Below, in pieces: positions 19,026-27,494 of a stretch of DNA of 64,000 bases. The stretch is from Acidovorax sp. 106 (GTDB lineage Bacteria > Pseudomonadota > Gammaproteobacteria > Burkholderiales > Burkholderiaceae_C): contig NZ_RCCC01000001.1 in the NCBI RefSeq assembly GCF_003663825.1, positions 4,038,501-4,102,500 of the forward strand, written 5' to 3'. The first letter of the stretch is position 1. Every line of letters begins with the position of its first letter. The notes beneath the pieces were generated by a model. It saw only the letters and a program-made list of their open reading frames with translations, was not told where the DNA came from and searched no databases. The translations under genes were made by a program, and so were the position numbers.

Positions 19026-19696
19026 GGTGCAGGCATGAAGCCACGTTGGACGAGCAAGTCCAGCACCTGCTGGGCGGCGGACTCCAGGCTGATGCCTGCA
19101 GTGTTGAGCGTGAGGTCCGCGGCTGCGGGCGCCTCGTAAGGCGCAGAGACCCCCGTGAAATGCGGAATGACGCCCGCGCGGGCTTTGTCGTACAGGCCTT
19201 TGGGGTCTCGCTCCTCGCAGATTTCCAGGGGGGTGCTGACGTGTACCTCCATGAACCGCTCGGTACCCACGATGGCGCGGGCCATGGCGCGGTCCTCTTG
19301 CTGGGGCGATATGAGGGCGGTAAACACCATCAGGCCGGCCTCGTTCATCAGGGCTGCAACCTCGGCCACGCGGCGGATGTTCTCGCTGCGCTCGCGGGCG
19401 CTGAAGCCCAGGTCTTTGTTCAGTCGGTGCCGCAGGTTGTCGCCATCGAGCACAAAGCTGGCATAGCCACTGTGGTGCAGGCGCTCTTCTAGCGCATAGG
19501 CCAGGGTCGATTTGCCTGCGCCGCTGAGCCCGGTGAACCACACCGTGACCGGGCGCTGCTGCAGCAAGTGCTGGCGCAGGTGCGCCGTGATGTGCCCAGC
19601 GTGCGGCACGATCACCCGCACTGGCGCAGCGCCGGCGGGCGCTGCGTTTTCAGCCGCGTCTATGGCCGAGCGTAGGGTGTGGGGCAGGGCATTCAT
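19022..19696 (-). CDS. cysC: Adenylyl-sulfate (APS) kinase
   Basis: Phosphorylates adenosine 5'-phosphosulfate to PAPS, the universal sulfate donor. It is 224 residues with Walker A GLSGAGKST (about 55-63), DGDNLRHRLNKDLGFS (about 84-99), the RSENIRRVAEVA helix, and the APS-kinase C-terminal segment GLYDKARAGVIPHFTGVSAP (about 168-187). A 45-residue N-terminal leader precedes the domain. It starts 27 bases after the luxI stop, and its own stop overlaps the DHH start. No CysD/CysN or cysteine-synthesis genes are adjacent, so it looks dedicated to the sulfotransferase in this operon rather than to sulfate assimilation. Confidence 0.93.
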   Translation of the reverse strand: MNALPHTLRSAIDAAENAAPAGAAPVRVIVPHAGHITAHLRQHLLQQRPVTVWFTGLSGAGKSTLAYALEERLHHSGYASFVLDGDNLRHRLNKDLGFSARERSENIRRVAEVAALMNEAGLMVFTALISPQQEDRAMARAIVGTERFMEVHVSTPLEICEERDPKGLYDKARAGVIPHFTGVSAPYEAPAAADLTLNTAGISLESAAQQVLDLLVQRGFMPAP

Positions 19697-19723
19697 GGGG
19701 CGATGTGTGAAGGGCTATTTGGG

Positions 19724-20278
19724 CTATTGGCACTGGATGGAGCAGGCCAACAAAGGCTGCTGATTGACGACCATGGGCGGGCCCAGCCGGTGTGACTGAA
19801 AGCCCGTGCGGCGCAGCAGGCGCTCCACCCCCAGCGGTGACACCGTCACCATGCGCTGCGCGCCCTGGGCCATGGCGCAGCGGCTGGCGGCACGTAGCAG
19901 GTTGGTGGTGATAGGTGACGAAAACTGGTCCAGCGCCGAGCCCGTGGTGCCTGCAAAGTCCACGGCTGCAAAGCGGGACAGCTCCCACACGGTGGGCGAC
20001 TGAGGCGGGGCGGCACCATTGAGCAGGGAGGGAAACACCTCAGACAGCAGGTAGGGGCGAGTGGTGGGCAGCAGACGTGCCGTGCCAATCACATCGCCCG
20101 CGGTGTTCTGGGCAATCACATACAGCGTGTCGTCGCGGTCGAACTGGTCCCACTCCAGCGCATCACGGCATTGCAGCTGCCAGCCCAGCGTCTCCACAAA
20201 CACGCGATGCCGATAGCGGGCAAGGCGGGTCATGAGCGGAGGGCGCAATTCTGCAGAACAACCCGAAGTGATGCGCAT
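19724..20278 (-). CDS. LuxI-family acyl-homoserine lactone synthase
   Basis: A 184-residue synthase that makes an AHL signal from S-adenosylmethionine and an acyl carrier. The invariant LuxI residues are visible: Arg, Phe and Trp in YRHRVFVETLGW, the acidic set in EWDQFDRDD, Arg in GTARLLPTTRPYLLSEVFP, and Glu/Arg in WELSRFA. ATG 20278 has AAGGA seven bases upstream. It is the first gene of the minus-strand sulfation operon, and a perfect lux box lies 54 bases upstream. The acyl chain it uses cannot be told from the sequence. Confidence 0.93.
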   Translation of the reverse strand: MRITSGCSAELRPPLMTRLARYRHRVFVETLGWQLQCRDALEWDQFDRDDTLYVIAQNTAGDVIGTARLLPTTRPYLLSEVFPSLLNGAAPPQSPTVWELSRFAAVDFAGTTGSALDQFSSPITTNLLRAASRCAMAQGAQRMVTVSPLGVERLLRRTGFQSHRLGPPMVVNQQPLLACSIQCQ

Positions 20279-20305
20279 GTCAATTCCTTCTCAGATGTTT
20301 GAGTC

Positions 20306-20311
20306 ATTAGA
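20306..20311 (-). promoter_or_regulatory. Predicted -10 of the luxI promoter
   Basis: On the minus strand TCTAAT lies 21 bases downstream of the lux box. A start site near 20299 would put the lux box centre at about -43, the usual position for LuxR-type activation. Predicted by eye. Confidence 0.5.
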
Positions 20312-20332
20312 GAATTGCGCCAAGAGATTTGT

Positions 20333-20352
20333 AACTACCAACTTTGGTAGGT
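20333..20352. promoter_or_regulatory. lux box upstream of luxI
   Basis: AACTACCAACTTTGGTAGGT is a 20-bp element with a perfect 16-bp dyad (CTACCAAC/TTTGGTAG type) and the required CT and AG at positions 3-4 and 17-18. It is the binding site expected for the adjacent LuxR protein, probably activating luxI and the sulfation genes; it lies 159 bp from luxR. Confidence 0.88.
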
Positions 20353-20511
20353 GAGGCCCGAGGGTTTTCGCTGCAAAAATCCACTCGCCAAAACGCACCG
20401 CAAGCGCCAGAATGATTTGCACGTAACAAATTACTAACGGTTTGATCCCGGTGGGTCATCGGTTTTGCGTGGCCTCGGTGTGCTTGGCTCTTAGTTCGTG
20501 GGTGGAGTCCT

Positions 20512-21225
20512 ATGACAAACTGGCAAGAGGATCTGTTGGACGTGCTCGACCAGGCGCAGTCGGAGCATGAGGTGTTTCGCAGGATTGAAGCTGCAGCGCG
20601 GTCGCTCGGGTTTGACTACTGCGCCTATGGCTTGCGTGTGCCTTTGCCGTTGTCCAACCCCCGCACCATCCTGCTCAATAACTATCCCGTTGAGTGGCAG
20701 GAGCGCTATGCCCAGCAAGGCTATGTGCAGATTGACCCCACGGTGCAGCACGGTTGCCGCAAGAACACGCCGCTGGTGTGGACTGATGAGGTGTTTGCGC
20801 AGGCACAAGGGTTTTGGGAGGATGCTCGTTCGTTTGGTTTGCGCTTTGGGTGGGCCAAGGCCTGTATCGATGGCGGCGGGGTTCGCGGAATGCTGACCCT
20901 GGCTCGCTCGGGCGAGGCTTTGACTGCGCAAGAGGTGGATCACAACGAGATGAAGATGCGATGGTTGGCACACATGGCGCATGTGGTGCTGTCGCGGATT
21001 TTCACCACACGGCAAGCTGAGCAGATGCAGCCCAACTTGACCGCCAGAGAAATCGAGGTGCTCAAATGGACTGCCGATGGCAAGACGTCTGCCGATATTT
21101 CTTCGCTGTTGGAGGTATCGGAAAACACGGTCAACTTCCACGTGAAAAACGCGGTGTACAAGCTGCAGACCACCAACAAGACGGCGGCCACCGTGCGCGC
21201 CGCCATGCTGGGCCTGCTGGGCTGA
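20512..21225 (+). CDS. LuxR-family quorum-sensing regulator
   Basis: A 237-residue AHL-responsive regulator. The N-terminal autoinducer domain keeps the signal-contacting pattern YPVEWQERYAQQGYVQIDP (Trp, Tyr and Asp, about residues 61-79) and VWTDEVF. The C-terminal LuxR helix-turn-helix is LTAREIEVLKWTADGKTSAD followed by ISSLLEVSENTVNFHVKNA (about 172-210). GGAG precedes the ATG closely. It is divergent from luxI with a 233-base spacer carrying the lux box, so it probably forms the cognate pair. Confidence 0.95.
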   Translation: MTNWQEDLLDVLDQAQSEHEVFRRIEAAARSLGFDYCAYGLRVPLPLSNPRTILLNNYPVEWQERYAQQGYVQIDPTVQHGCRKNTPLVWTDEVFAQAQGFWEDARSFGLRFGWAKACIDGGGVRGMLTLARSGEALTAQEVDHNEMKMRWLAHMAHVVLSRIFTTRQAEQMQPNLTAREIEVLKWTADGKTSADISSLLEVSENTVNFHVKNAVYKLQTTNKTAATVRAAMLGLLG

Positions 21226-21312
21226 TGGCCTTTGCTCCAAGCCCGCGCAGCCCATGCGCCTTGCGTGGTGCAGGCAGCGTGCAGCGACCTCATTCACCGC
21301 AGGCAGAGGGCC

Positions 21313-21750
21313 ATGCAGCTGTCATCTGACGGGCTGCTGCGCTTGTCGATAGACGAGCTGCTGTCTTTGCCCATCGCGCACCTGGTGTCTGGGGTGGACA
21401 GCGAGTTGGCTGGGGCCTGCCCCGTTGCGCTGCGGGAGTGCGGCCGCGAGACCGTGATTAGCGGCTACACCGAGTGGGTCAGTGCCTCGTCACCCGCCGT
21501 CTCGATCGGCTGGGACTGGCAACTGCAGTTGTCGCAGGCGCAGCAGACCTTTCAGTGGGTCCGATTGGGGCAGCCGCGCACCAATGTCATGCTGGTCTAT
21601 GCCGCAGGGGGCGACACCGGGTGGATCAAAAATCTGGAGTTGCTCGCCACGGTGGTGGATGCCCTGCCTTGGCAGGACCATTTGGTACGGGCGGTGGGGC
21701 TATCGCCTGGGCCGGTTGATGTGTCTGTGGGGCATTGCGCCGTGCCGTAA
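21313..21750 (+). CDS. Small protein next to luxR, DUF4902-like
   Basis: A 145-residue cytosolic protein starting MQLSSDGLLRLSIDELLSLP at an ATG preceded by AGAGGG. Conspicuous stretches are GYTEWVSASSPAVSIGWDW (about 50-68) and PRTNVMLV. From memory, this pattern resembles DUF4902 proteins that are found beside LuxR/LuxI pairs in Burkholderiales; I cannot confirm it here. It lies 87 bases after luxR on the same strand. It may modulate quorum sensing, but no biochemical function can be read from the sequence. Confidence 0.65.
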   Translation: MQLSSDGLLRLSIDELLSLPIAHLVSGVDSELAGACPVALRECGRETVISGYTEWVSASSPAVSIGWDWQLQLSQAQQTFQWVRLGQPRTNVMLVYAAGGDTGWIKNLELLATVVDALPWQDHLVRAVGLSPGPVDVSVGHCAVP

Positions 21751-21854
21751 GGGGCGCAGTGATTGCGCCGTCGCTCTCTTTGCATCCCTGGGTTGTTGAG
21801 CGCCAGCGGGGTGCCGCGTATCTGGGCTGATGCTTGACACTGCCTGTGTGTCAA

Positions 21855-21907
21855 TTTGCTATTGAAATGATAGCTTCTGGCGCTTGTTTTTAAAGCGGTA
21901 GAGGCAT
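21855..21907. repeat. Palindromic repeat copy, degenerate
   Basis: TTTGCTATTGAAATGATAGC then TTCTGGCGCTTGTTTTTAAA and GCGGTAGAGGC. It lies between the convergent ends of the luxR-linked small gene and the pseudouridine synthase gene. The arms are less perfect than in other copies. Confidence 0.65.
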
Positions 21908-21912
21908 AAACA

Positions 21913-22680
21913 CTAAAAGTCTTCTGCCGCCACCACGTGGCACCAGGTGGCGTGCACCGGGTGGGCAAAGCCCAACTCCCGCGCATGCAGCAGCAGGCGC
22001 TGGCCAGGGTGGTGCGGTGGTGGTGCATACAGCGTGTCGCCCACAATGGGGTGGCCCAGGGCGCTCAGGTGCACGCGCAGCTGGTGGGTGCGGCCCGTGA
22101 GGGGCTCCAGCGCCACGCGGGTGGTGTGCTGTGCGCTGTCATAGCCCACGGCCCGCCAGTGGGTCTGGCTGGGTTTGCCAGTGGTGGCGTCCACCACGCG
22201 CAGGGGGCGGCGCTCCCAGTCTGCGGCAATGGGCAGGTCAATCAGTTGCCAGGGGCCTTCGGGTTGGGACTGGGGTTGGTGCTGTCCCAGGGCTCCGTGC
22301 ACCACGGCCACGTAGCGCTTTTGCACTTGCCGGGTGGCGAACGCCTCGCTCAACTGGCGTTGCACCGCCAGGCTGCGGGCCATCAGCACCAGCCCGGATG
22401 TGGCTTGGTCCAGCCGGTGCACGATGAGGGCGCCGGGCCAGTGCGTTTGCGCCCGGGCGCTCAGGCAGTCCTGCTTGTCCTCGCCCCGGCCGGGCACGCA
22501 CAGCAGGCCTGCGGGCTTGTGCAGCACCAGCAGGTGCTCGTCTTCGTACACTGCCTGTACCCCGGCTGGGATCTCTAGCGCTGGGGGCGCTGGAGGCAAT
22601 GGTTGCATGCCAGAGGGCGCTGCTGCAGTGGGTTGCACAGCGGCCGGTGGACCAACGCGTTCTTCAGTGAGGGATTGCAT
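21913..22680 (-). CDS. RluA-family pseudouridine synthase
   Basis: Isomerises uridine to pseudouridine in rRNA or tRNA. About 255 residues from ATG 22680 (ATG 22689 is also possible). The catalytic Asp is in HRLDQATSGLVLMA, and the RluA-type motifs RPLRVVD, EPLTGRTHQLRVHL and GHPIVGDTLY are in order. It lacks an S4 domain, which fits the short RluA (23S U746/tRNA U32) class, though a proline-rich leader replaces the usual N-terminus. It overlaps the end of the upstream hybrid kinase by 17 bases. Confidence 0.9.
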   Translation of the reverse strand: MQSLTEERVGPPAAVQPTAAAPSGMQPLPPAPPALEIPAGVQAVYEDEHLLVLHKPAGLLCVPGRGEDKQDCLSARAQTHWPGALIVHRLDQATSGLVLMARSLAVQRQLSEAFATRQVQKRYVAVVHGALGQHQPQSQPEGPWQLIDLPIAADWERRPLRVVDATTGKPSQTHWRAVGYDSAQHTTRVALEPLTGRTHQLRVHLSALGHPIVGDTLYAPPPHHPGQRLLLHARELGFAHPVHATWCHVVAAEDF

Positions 22681-24892
22681 CGTCGCCATGCACCAGTTGG
22701 TGCACGGTGGCACACAGCTCTTCCACATCATTGGGTTTGTGGATGAGGGCGCGTGCGCCTTCAGCCAGTGCGGCCTGTTCAATCTCTGCCGTCACATAGC
22801 CCGAGGCCAGGGCCACGGGCAGATCGGGCCGAATCAGCCTGGCTTCGCGCACCAGATCCACGCCACAAAACCCCGGCATGTTGTAGTCGGTCACCAGCAG
22901 GTCGTAGTCCTGCGGCTGGGCGCGCAGCGCTGCCGTGGCTTCGTGGGGGTCTGTAAACCCGCTGACGCGATAACCCCGCCTGCGCAGCAGCCGCTGCACC
23001 AGAAACACCAGAGCTTCGTCGTCGTCCACATACATGACGTGGTGGACCCGGGGAGCCTGTGCGTTTGCGGGGGGTGTGGCTGGGGTCTCTGTGGTGGGCT
23101 CAGGGCCCTTGCTTGGCGCCTGCGCGCCGGGCAGGGCTGTGGCTGGTGTTGAAGGCTCTGCCGCCTGCTCAGGTCGGGCCACCGGAAAGTACAGCGTGAA
23201 GCGGCTGCCTTCGCCTGGCGTGCTTTGCACGTCCACCGCGCCTTCGTGCGTGCGCATCACGCCATGCACCACGGCCAGGCCCAGGCCCGTGCCCTGGCCC
23301 ACGGGCTTGGTGGTGAAGAAGGGCTCAAAAATGCGCTGCAGCGTGGCGGCATCCATGCCGGGGCCGGTGTCGCGCACGCTCAGGGCCACATAGTCGGCGG
23401 TGGCCAGCCCCAGGCGCTCGCTCAGTCGCTGGTCTGGTTGGACGGCCACCGCTTCGACGTGGATGCTGCCCTTGGCGCTGCCCATCGATTGGATGGCATG
23501 GATGGCGTTCGTGCACAGGTTCAGCAGGGCCTGCTCCACCTGCGTGGCATCTGCCAGCACAGGGGGCAGGCCAGTGGGCAGGTGCATGTGCAGCTCAATG
23601 GCTGGGGGCAGGGTCACGCGCAGCAGGCGCTCGGTGTCGTGTGCCACCTCGGCCAGCGCCACGGCGGCGCGCCGGGGGGGCTCGTTGCGGCTGAAAGTCA
23701 GAATCTGGCGCACCAAGTCGCGCGCCCGTCGCCCGGCTTTTTCAATCTCCAGCAGGCTCTCCAGCGCGGCAGAGCCTGGGCCGCAGTCGGATTTGGCCAG
23801 CTCCACATTCCCCAAAATCGCGCTCAGGATGTTGTTGAAGTCGTGCGCGATACCGCCCGCCATGGTGCCCACCGCCTGCATCTTGTGGGATTCGCGCAGC
23901 TGCGCCTCCAGCTCGTTGCGGTGCGCCTCGGTCTTTTTGCGGCCTGTGAGGTCGCGCGCAAACACGGTGGTGGTTTCGCCCTCGGCATGGCGCTCAAACG
24001 ACACGCTCACCTCCACCGCCAGTTCTTTGGCGCTGGCGGTGCAGGCCGTCATCTCGCCCAGCATGGCCTGGGTGGTGAGCTGGGCAAACGCCATGGCCTG
24101 TCCGGCTGCGGGCAAAAAACGCTCGAGTGGGCTGCCCAGGGCATCTTGCGCGCTGCACTGGAACAGGGCTGCCGCCGTGGGGTTGAAGACGGTGATAAGG
24201 CCGTGCTGGTCCACGCAAATGATGGCGTCCAGCGCCGAGTTGATCACCGCCTCCAGCCGCTTTTCGCTGGCGTGGAGTTGCTCGTTGCGCTGCTGCACTG
24301 CCAGCGCGCTTTGCTGCAGCGCATGGCGCTCGGCCAGCAGCGGGCCTTGGTCAATCACCGCGCACAAAAACTGCAGCTGCACCGCCCCGTCATCCTGCGC
24401 AGCCTCAATGCGCGCAATGTGCAGGTCTCCGGTGATGTGCACCTGGGGGCCGATGGGGAAGACCACCTCGGTCACCTCGCTGTGCCCCTCGGCCTGCGCT
24501 TGCTCAAACGCAGCGCGCACACGCTGCGCATCGGCTTCAGAGACAAAAGGCATCAACGCCGTGAGGGGGCGGTCGCGCTCGGAGGGCTGGAACCATCGGT
24601 GCGCCATCGAGTTGGCCTGCACCACCATGTCGTATTCGTCCACCACCATCAGCGCCAGCGGCACGCTGGAGAACAGCGTCTCGAACCGTTCGGACGCGCT
24701 CTCAGCCACCATCTGGCTGTAGCGCAGCACCTTGTTCTGGCCCTCCAGCTCCGCCTGGGAGGCGCGCAGCTCGGCAATCAATCCCGCCACCGAGCCCTTG
24801 GGGCGGTCGGGTTGGCGGCGCTCGGCAGGCACAGGCAACTGGGCACCGCCTGGCTCAGCATTCAGCAAAAAGGAGAGGTCCGGTTGGCTCAT
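22664..24892 (-). CDS. PAS hybrid sensor histidine kinase with receiver domain
   Basis: A protein of about 742 residues with no membrane segments, so a cytosolic sensor. A coiled region is followed by two PAS-like domains (about 60-180 and 215-330). HisKA has the H-box GGIAHDFNNILSAILGN, and HATPase_c has DTGPGMD, FEPFFTTKPVGQGTGLGLAV. A Pro/Ala-rich linker leads to a C-terminal receiver domain with DDDEA and the phospho-Asp in LLVTDYNMPG. The HDFNN type often pairs with NtrC-like regulators, but none is adjacent. The start at 24892 is tentative because no clear ribosome binding site is present. Confidence 0.9.
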   Translation of the reverse strand: MSQPDLSFLLNAEPGGAQLPVPAERRQPDRPKGSVAGLIAELRASQAELEGQNKVLRYSQMVAESASERFETLFSSVPLALMVVDEYDMVVQANSMAHRWFQPSERDRPLTALMPFVSEADAQRVRAAFEQAQAEGHSEVTEVVFPIGPQVHITGDLHIARIEAAQDDGAVQLQFLCAVIDQGPLLAERHALQQSALAVQQRNEQLHASEKRLEAVINSALDAIICVDQHGLITVFNPTAAALFQCSAQDALGSPLERFLPAAGQAMAFAQLTTQAMLGEMTACTASAKELAVEVSVSFERHAEGETTTVFARDLTGRKKTEAHRNELEAQLRESHKMQAVGTMAGGIAHDFNNILSAILGNVELAKSDCGPGSAALESLLEIEKAGRRARDLVRQILTFSRNEPPRRAAVALAEVAHDTERLLRVTLPPAIELHMHLPTGLPPVLADATQVEQALLNLCTNAIHAIQSMGSAKGSIHVEAVAVQPDQRLSERLGLATADYVALSVRDTGPGMDAATLQRIFEPFFTTKPVGQGTGLGLAVVHGVMRTHEGAVDVQSTPGEGSRFTLYFPVARPEQAAEPSTPATALPGAQAPSKGPEPTTETPATPPANAQAPRVHHVMYVDDDEALVFLVQRLLRRRGYRVSGFTDPHEATAALRAQPQDYDLLVTDYNMPGFCGVDLVREARLIRPDLPVALASGYVTAEIEQAALAEGARALIHKPNDVEELCATVHQLVHGDDAIPH

Positions 24893-25297
24893 GGAGGCTT
24901 GGCGCGATAAGTCCCTGCGGTGGATTCCAGCAACGGGACTTAGCAAATGCCACAACAACGGTTGCTTGGTGAGTGGGCTACCTAAGGCCCCAGAGGATTC
25001 GCAGGGGAAAGGAGCCGTGCGCCAGTGTACGTGCTTCATGGGCGCGCAGAGCCTTCTCAGGCCTTGCAATGCCTGGGGCACTTGCACCACGTACCCGGTT
25101 GGCAGCGGGCTTTCAATGCTGCATTGGTGCTCGATGTGGCCCAAATGTGCCTTGGCGCACGGTTGATTGTTGCCAGATCGCGAACAATATATTTCCCACT
25201 GCGAGCTTTCTGGCAGGCTCAATCAAAACTACATTCTTCACGCTACCCACCCAATCCCTCTCCCATTTCCCCGCATTTTTTGGAAAGCCGCTTTCAC
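24893..25297. other. Intergenic region, divergent promoters
   Basis: 405 bases between the divergent hybrid kinase and nitroreductase genes. Only low-quality open frames are present. It must hold both promoters; AACAATATATTTCCC near 25183 is the most AT-rich stretch and a plausible -10 area for the nitroreductase. I see no repeat or RNA gene. Confidence 0.4.
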
Positions 25298-25957
25298 ATG
25301 ACCACCACCCACACCGCTGCTGACAACGCCCTCATCGACAAACTGCAATGGCGCTACGCCACCAAGAAGATGAACCCGACCAAGGTGGTGGCGCAAGACA
25401 AGGTGGATCGCATCATCGAAGCCGCTCGCCTGGCACCCACCTCCAGCGGCCTGCAGCCTTTCGAGATTTTTGTGGTGACCGATGCTGCCGTGCGCGAGCG
25501 CATCAAGCCCATCGCCTGGAACCAAGCCCAAATCACCGACGGCTCGCACCTGCTGGTGTTTGCCGCCTGGGACGACTACACCGCCGAGCGTATCAACGCC
25601 ATGTTCGACTACACCAACGACGTGCGCGGCTTCAAGAACGAAGGCTGGGAAAACTACCGCAACATGCTGCTGGGCGCCTACCCCCAGCGCGGCGCTGAAG
25701 TGAACTTTCAGCATGCCGCACGCCAGGCCTACATCGGCATGAGCGCCGCCATCATTGCCGCCGCCTTTGAGCAAGTGGACAGCACCCCCATGGAAGGCTT
25801 TGACCCCGCCGCCCTCGACGACATCCTGGGCCTGCGCGCCAAGGGCCTGCGCAGCGTCGCCATCTTGCCCCTGGGCTACCGCGCCGACGAAGGCGACTGG
25901 CTGGTGAACCTGAAGAAGGTGCGCCGTCCTTTGGATCAATTTGTGACGACCGTCTAA
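25298..25957 (+). CDS. Nitroreductase-family NAD(P)H-dependent oxidoreductase
   Basis: A 219-residue FMN-dependent oxidoreductase of the NfsB type. WRYATKKMNP (about 16-25) and EAARLAPTSSGLQPFEIFVV (about 41-60) form the FMN phosphate-binding region, and LGLRAKGLRSVAILPLGYR forms the C-terminal glycine-rich contact. Such enzymes reduce nitroaromatics, quinones or flavins. The ATG at 25298 begins the family-like sequence after MTTTHTAADN. It is monocistronic with a strong terminator. Confidence 0.92.
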   Translation: MTTTHTAADNALIDKLQWRYATKKMNPTKVVAQDKVDRIIEAARLAPTSSGLQPFEIFVVTDAAVRERIKPIAWNQAQITDGSHLLVFAAWDDYTAERINAMFDYTNDVRGFKNEGWENYRNMLLGAYPQRGAEVNFQHAARQAYIGMSAAIIAAAFEQVDSTPMEGFDPAALDDILGLRAKGLRSVAILPLGYRADEGDWLVNLKKVRRPLDQFVTTV

Positions 25958-25978
25958 GCCACGTTCTCCACCCCTCGC

Positions 25979-26013
25979 AAAAAAGGCCGGACGTATGCGT
26001 CCGGCCTTTTTTG
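25979..26013. terminator. Bidirectional terminator
   Basis: AAAAAGGCCGGACG pairs with CGTCCGGCCTTTTT around TATG. It has A and T runs on both sides and serves the convergent nitroreductase and MFS genes. Confidence 0.9.
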
Positions 26014-26065
26014 CTTTCAGCACCATCTCTCGCTTCGGCGCCGACCGATGTGTTCAGCGCGTTTT

Positions 26066-27421
26066 TTAGCGCGCAGCGGGGGCCGTGTCCGTCACCTGGC
26101 GCATCGGTGTGAATAGCAAGGCCAGAGCGGCTAGCACCAGCAGCGTGCCACCGCTGGCTGCGAACAACTGGGCCAGCGTGATGCCCTTCATCACCCACCC
26201 CGTCACAGCCGCAGAGATCGGTGCCAAGCCCATGAAGATGAACATGAACAGGCTCATCGCGCGGCCCAGCAGCGCAGGCGGTACACGCTGCTGTATCCAG
26301 GTAAACACACTCACCTGCATGAATCCGCCCAACAGTCCGATGGCCAGCATCAACCCAGCGCCTTGCCACACCGCCGTGATCAGCCCCAAGGGCATGAACA
26401 GCACGCCAATGACTGCATCGAACGCCAAGATCGTCAGGCCCAGGCTGCCGACGCGCAGCCGAGGCACCATGCCCGACACCACCATGCCCAGCAGCGTGCC
26501 TGCGCCATGCGCGCCCACCATGGTGCCAAAGGCTGCGGCGCCGAGTTGCGGCGTGCTGCTGGCCAGCACCGGAATGGCGATGTGGATGGGCCCCATGATG
26601 AACAGGGCGATGGCGCTCCAGTAGAGAAAACAGGTGCGCAATTCCTGGTCACGCCAAAAATGCGCCAGGCCGTGCGCCACAGAGGCCAGCACCGCCTGCG
26701 GCGCAGCGGTGGGGGCGGCGGGGGCGGTGGGGGCCGCATGGGTTTGCACTTGCCGCAGTGTCCAGGCCGATACCGCAAAACTCAGCGCATCAAACGCGAA
26801 GGCAAGGCCAATGCCGGTGGCGTTCGCGCGCGTGGTTTCGCCGCTGGCCGTGTCCCCGGTGCCGAACAACGCAATCAACAACCCCGCGAGCAACGGCCCC
26901 AGAAACATGGTGAGCTGGCGCAGGCCCAGGCTGATGCCATTGGCCGCCTGCAACTGCGGGCGCGCTACCACGTGGGGCATCATGGCCGTGCCGGCAGGGA
27001 TGCTGAAGGCAGTGGCCAGGCCAATGCCCAGTGACAGGGCATACACCATCCACAGCGTCAGGGTGCCGGCAAGCACCAGCCCCGCCAGTGCGGCCAGGAG
27101 CACCAGGTTGATGTATTTGGTGACCATCAACACCTGCTTGGGCGAATGGCGGTCTACCAGCGCGCCACCCACCAGGATGAATACCGCACGCGGGATGCTG
27201 ATGAGGGCCAGCACAGTGCCCAGCACCAGCGTGTCCCCCGTCATTTGCAGTACCAGCCAGGGCAGCGCGATCAGCGTGAACTGGTCGCCCAGCATGGACA
27301 GGAAAGAGCCAGCCGTCATCCAGCGAAAGTTGGGGTCTTTGAACAGCGCGGCGCGTGGGTCTTTGGCAGAGGCAGTGCTGGGGCTCTGCGGCTTGTGGGG
27401 GGATGCTGTGTCAATAGTCAT
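26066..27421 (-). CDS. MFS transporter (drug efflux-like)
   Basis: A 451-residue MFS permease. The N-terminal cytosolic leader ends ALFKDPNFRWMTAGSFLSML, and the loop 2-3 signature-like segment is GGALVDRHSPKQVLMVTKY. The hydrophobic profile runs throughout. ATG 27421 is chosen rather than 27433 because the predicted MerR promoter would start transcription near 27439, leaving too short a leader for the earlier ATG. Its promoter has a MerR-type 19-bp spacer, and merR lies directly upstream, so this is probably an inducible drug or toxic-compound exporter. The substrate is unknown. Confidence 0.88.
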   Translation of the reverse strand: MTIDTASPHKPQSPSTASAKDPRAALFKDPNFRWMTAGSFLSMLGDQFTLIALPWLVLQMTGDTLVLGTVLALISIPRAVFILVGGALVDRHSPKQVLMVTKYINLVLLAALAGLVLAGTLTLWMVYALSLGIGLATAFSIPAGTAMMPHVVARPQLQAANGISLGLRQLTMFLGPLLAGLLIALFGTGDTASGETTRANATGIGLAFAFDALSFAVSAWTLRQVQTHAAPTAPAAPTAAPQAVLASVAHGLAHFWRDQELRTCFLYWSAIALFIMGPIHIAIPVLASSTPQLGAAAFGTMVGAHGAGTLLGMVVSGMVPRLRVGSLGLTILAFDAVIGVLFMPLGLITAVWQGAGLMLAIGLLGGFMQVSVFTWIQQRVPPALLGRAMSLFMFIFMGLAPISAAVTGWVMKGITLAQLFAASGGTLLVLAALALLFTPMRQVTDTAPAAR

Positions 27422-27445
27422 AGGTCGATCCATTCATGGGGACCC

Positions 27446-27476
27446 ACTATGGACCCTCACGTTGCGTGAGGGTCAA
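27446..27476 (-). promoter_or_regulatory. MerR-type promoter and operator
   Basis: On the minus strand, -35 TTGACC (27476-27471) and -10 CATAGT (27451-27446) are separated by exactly 19 bp. The spacer and -35 are filled by an inverted repeat GACCCTCACG-TTG-CGTGAGGGTC (27452-27474). Over-long 19-bp spacers are the signature of MerR-activated promoters. Confidence 0.88.
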
Positions 27477-27494
27477 GCACTCTTGAGCACTTTT

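Noticed and set aside
19022..19541. A longer form of the DHH phosphoesterase extending upstream through cysC
   Set aside because: The extra N-terminal sequence is a wrong-frame reading of cysC, with no protein-like features. The ATGA overlap at 19022-19025 gives a clear start.
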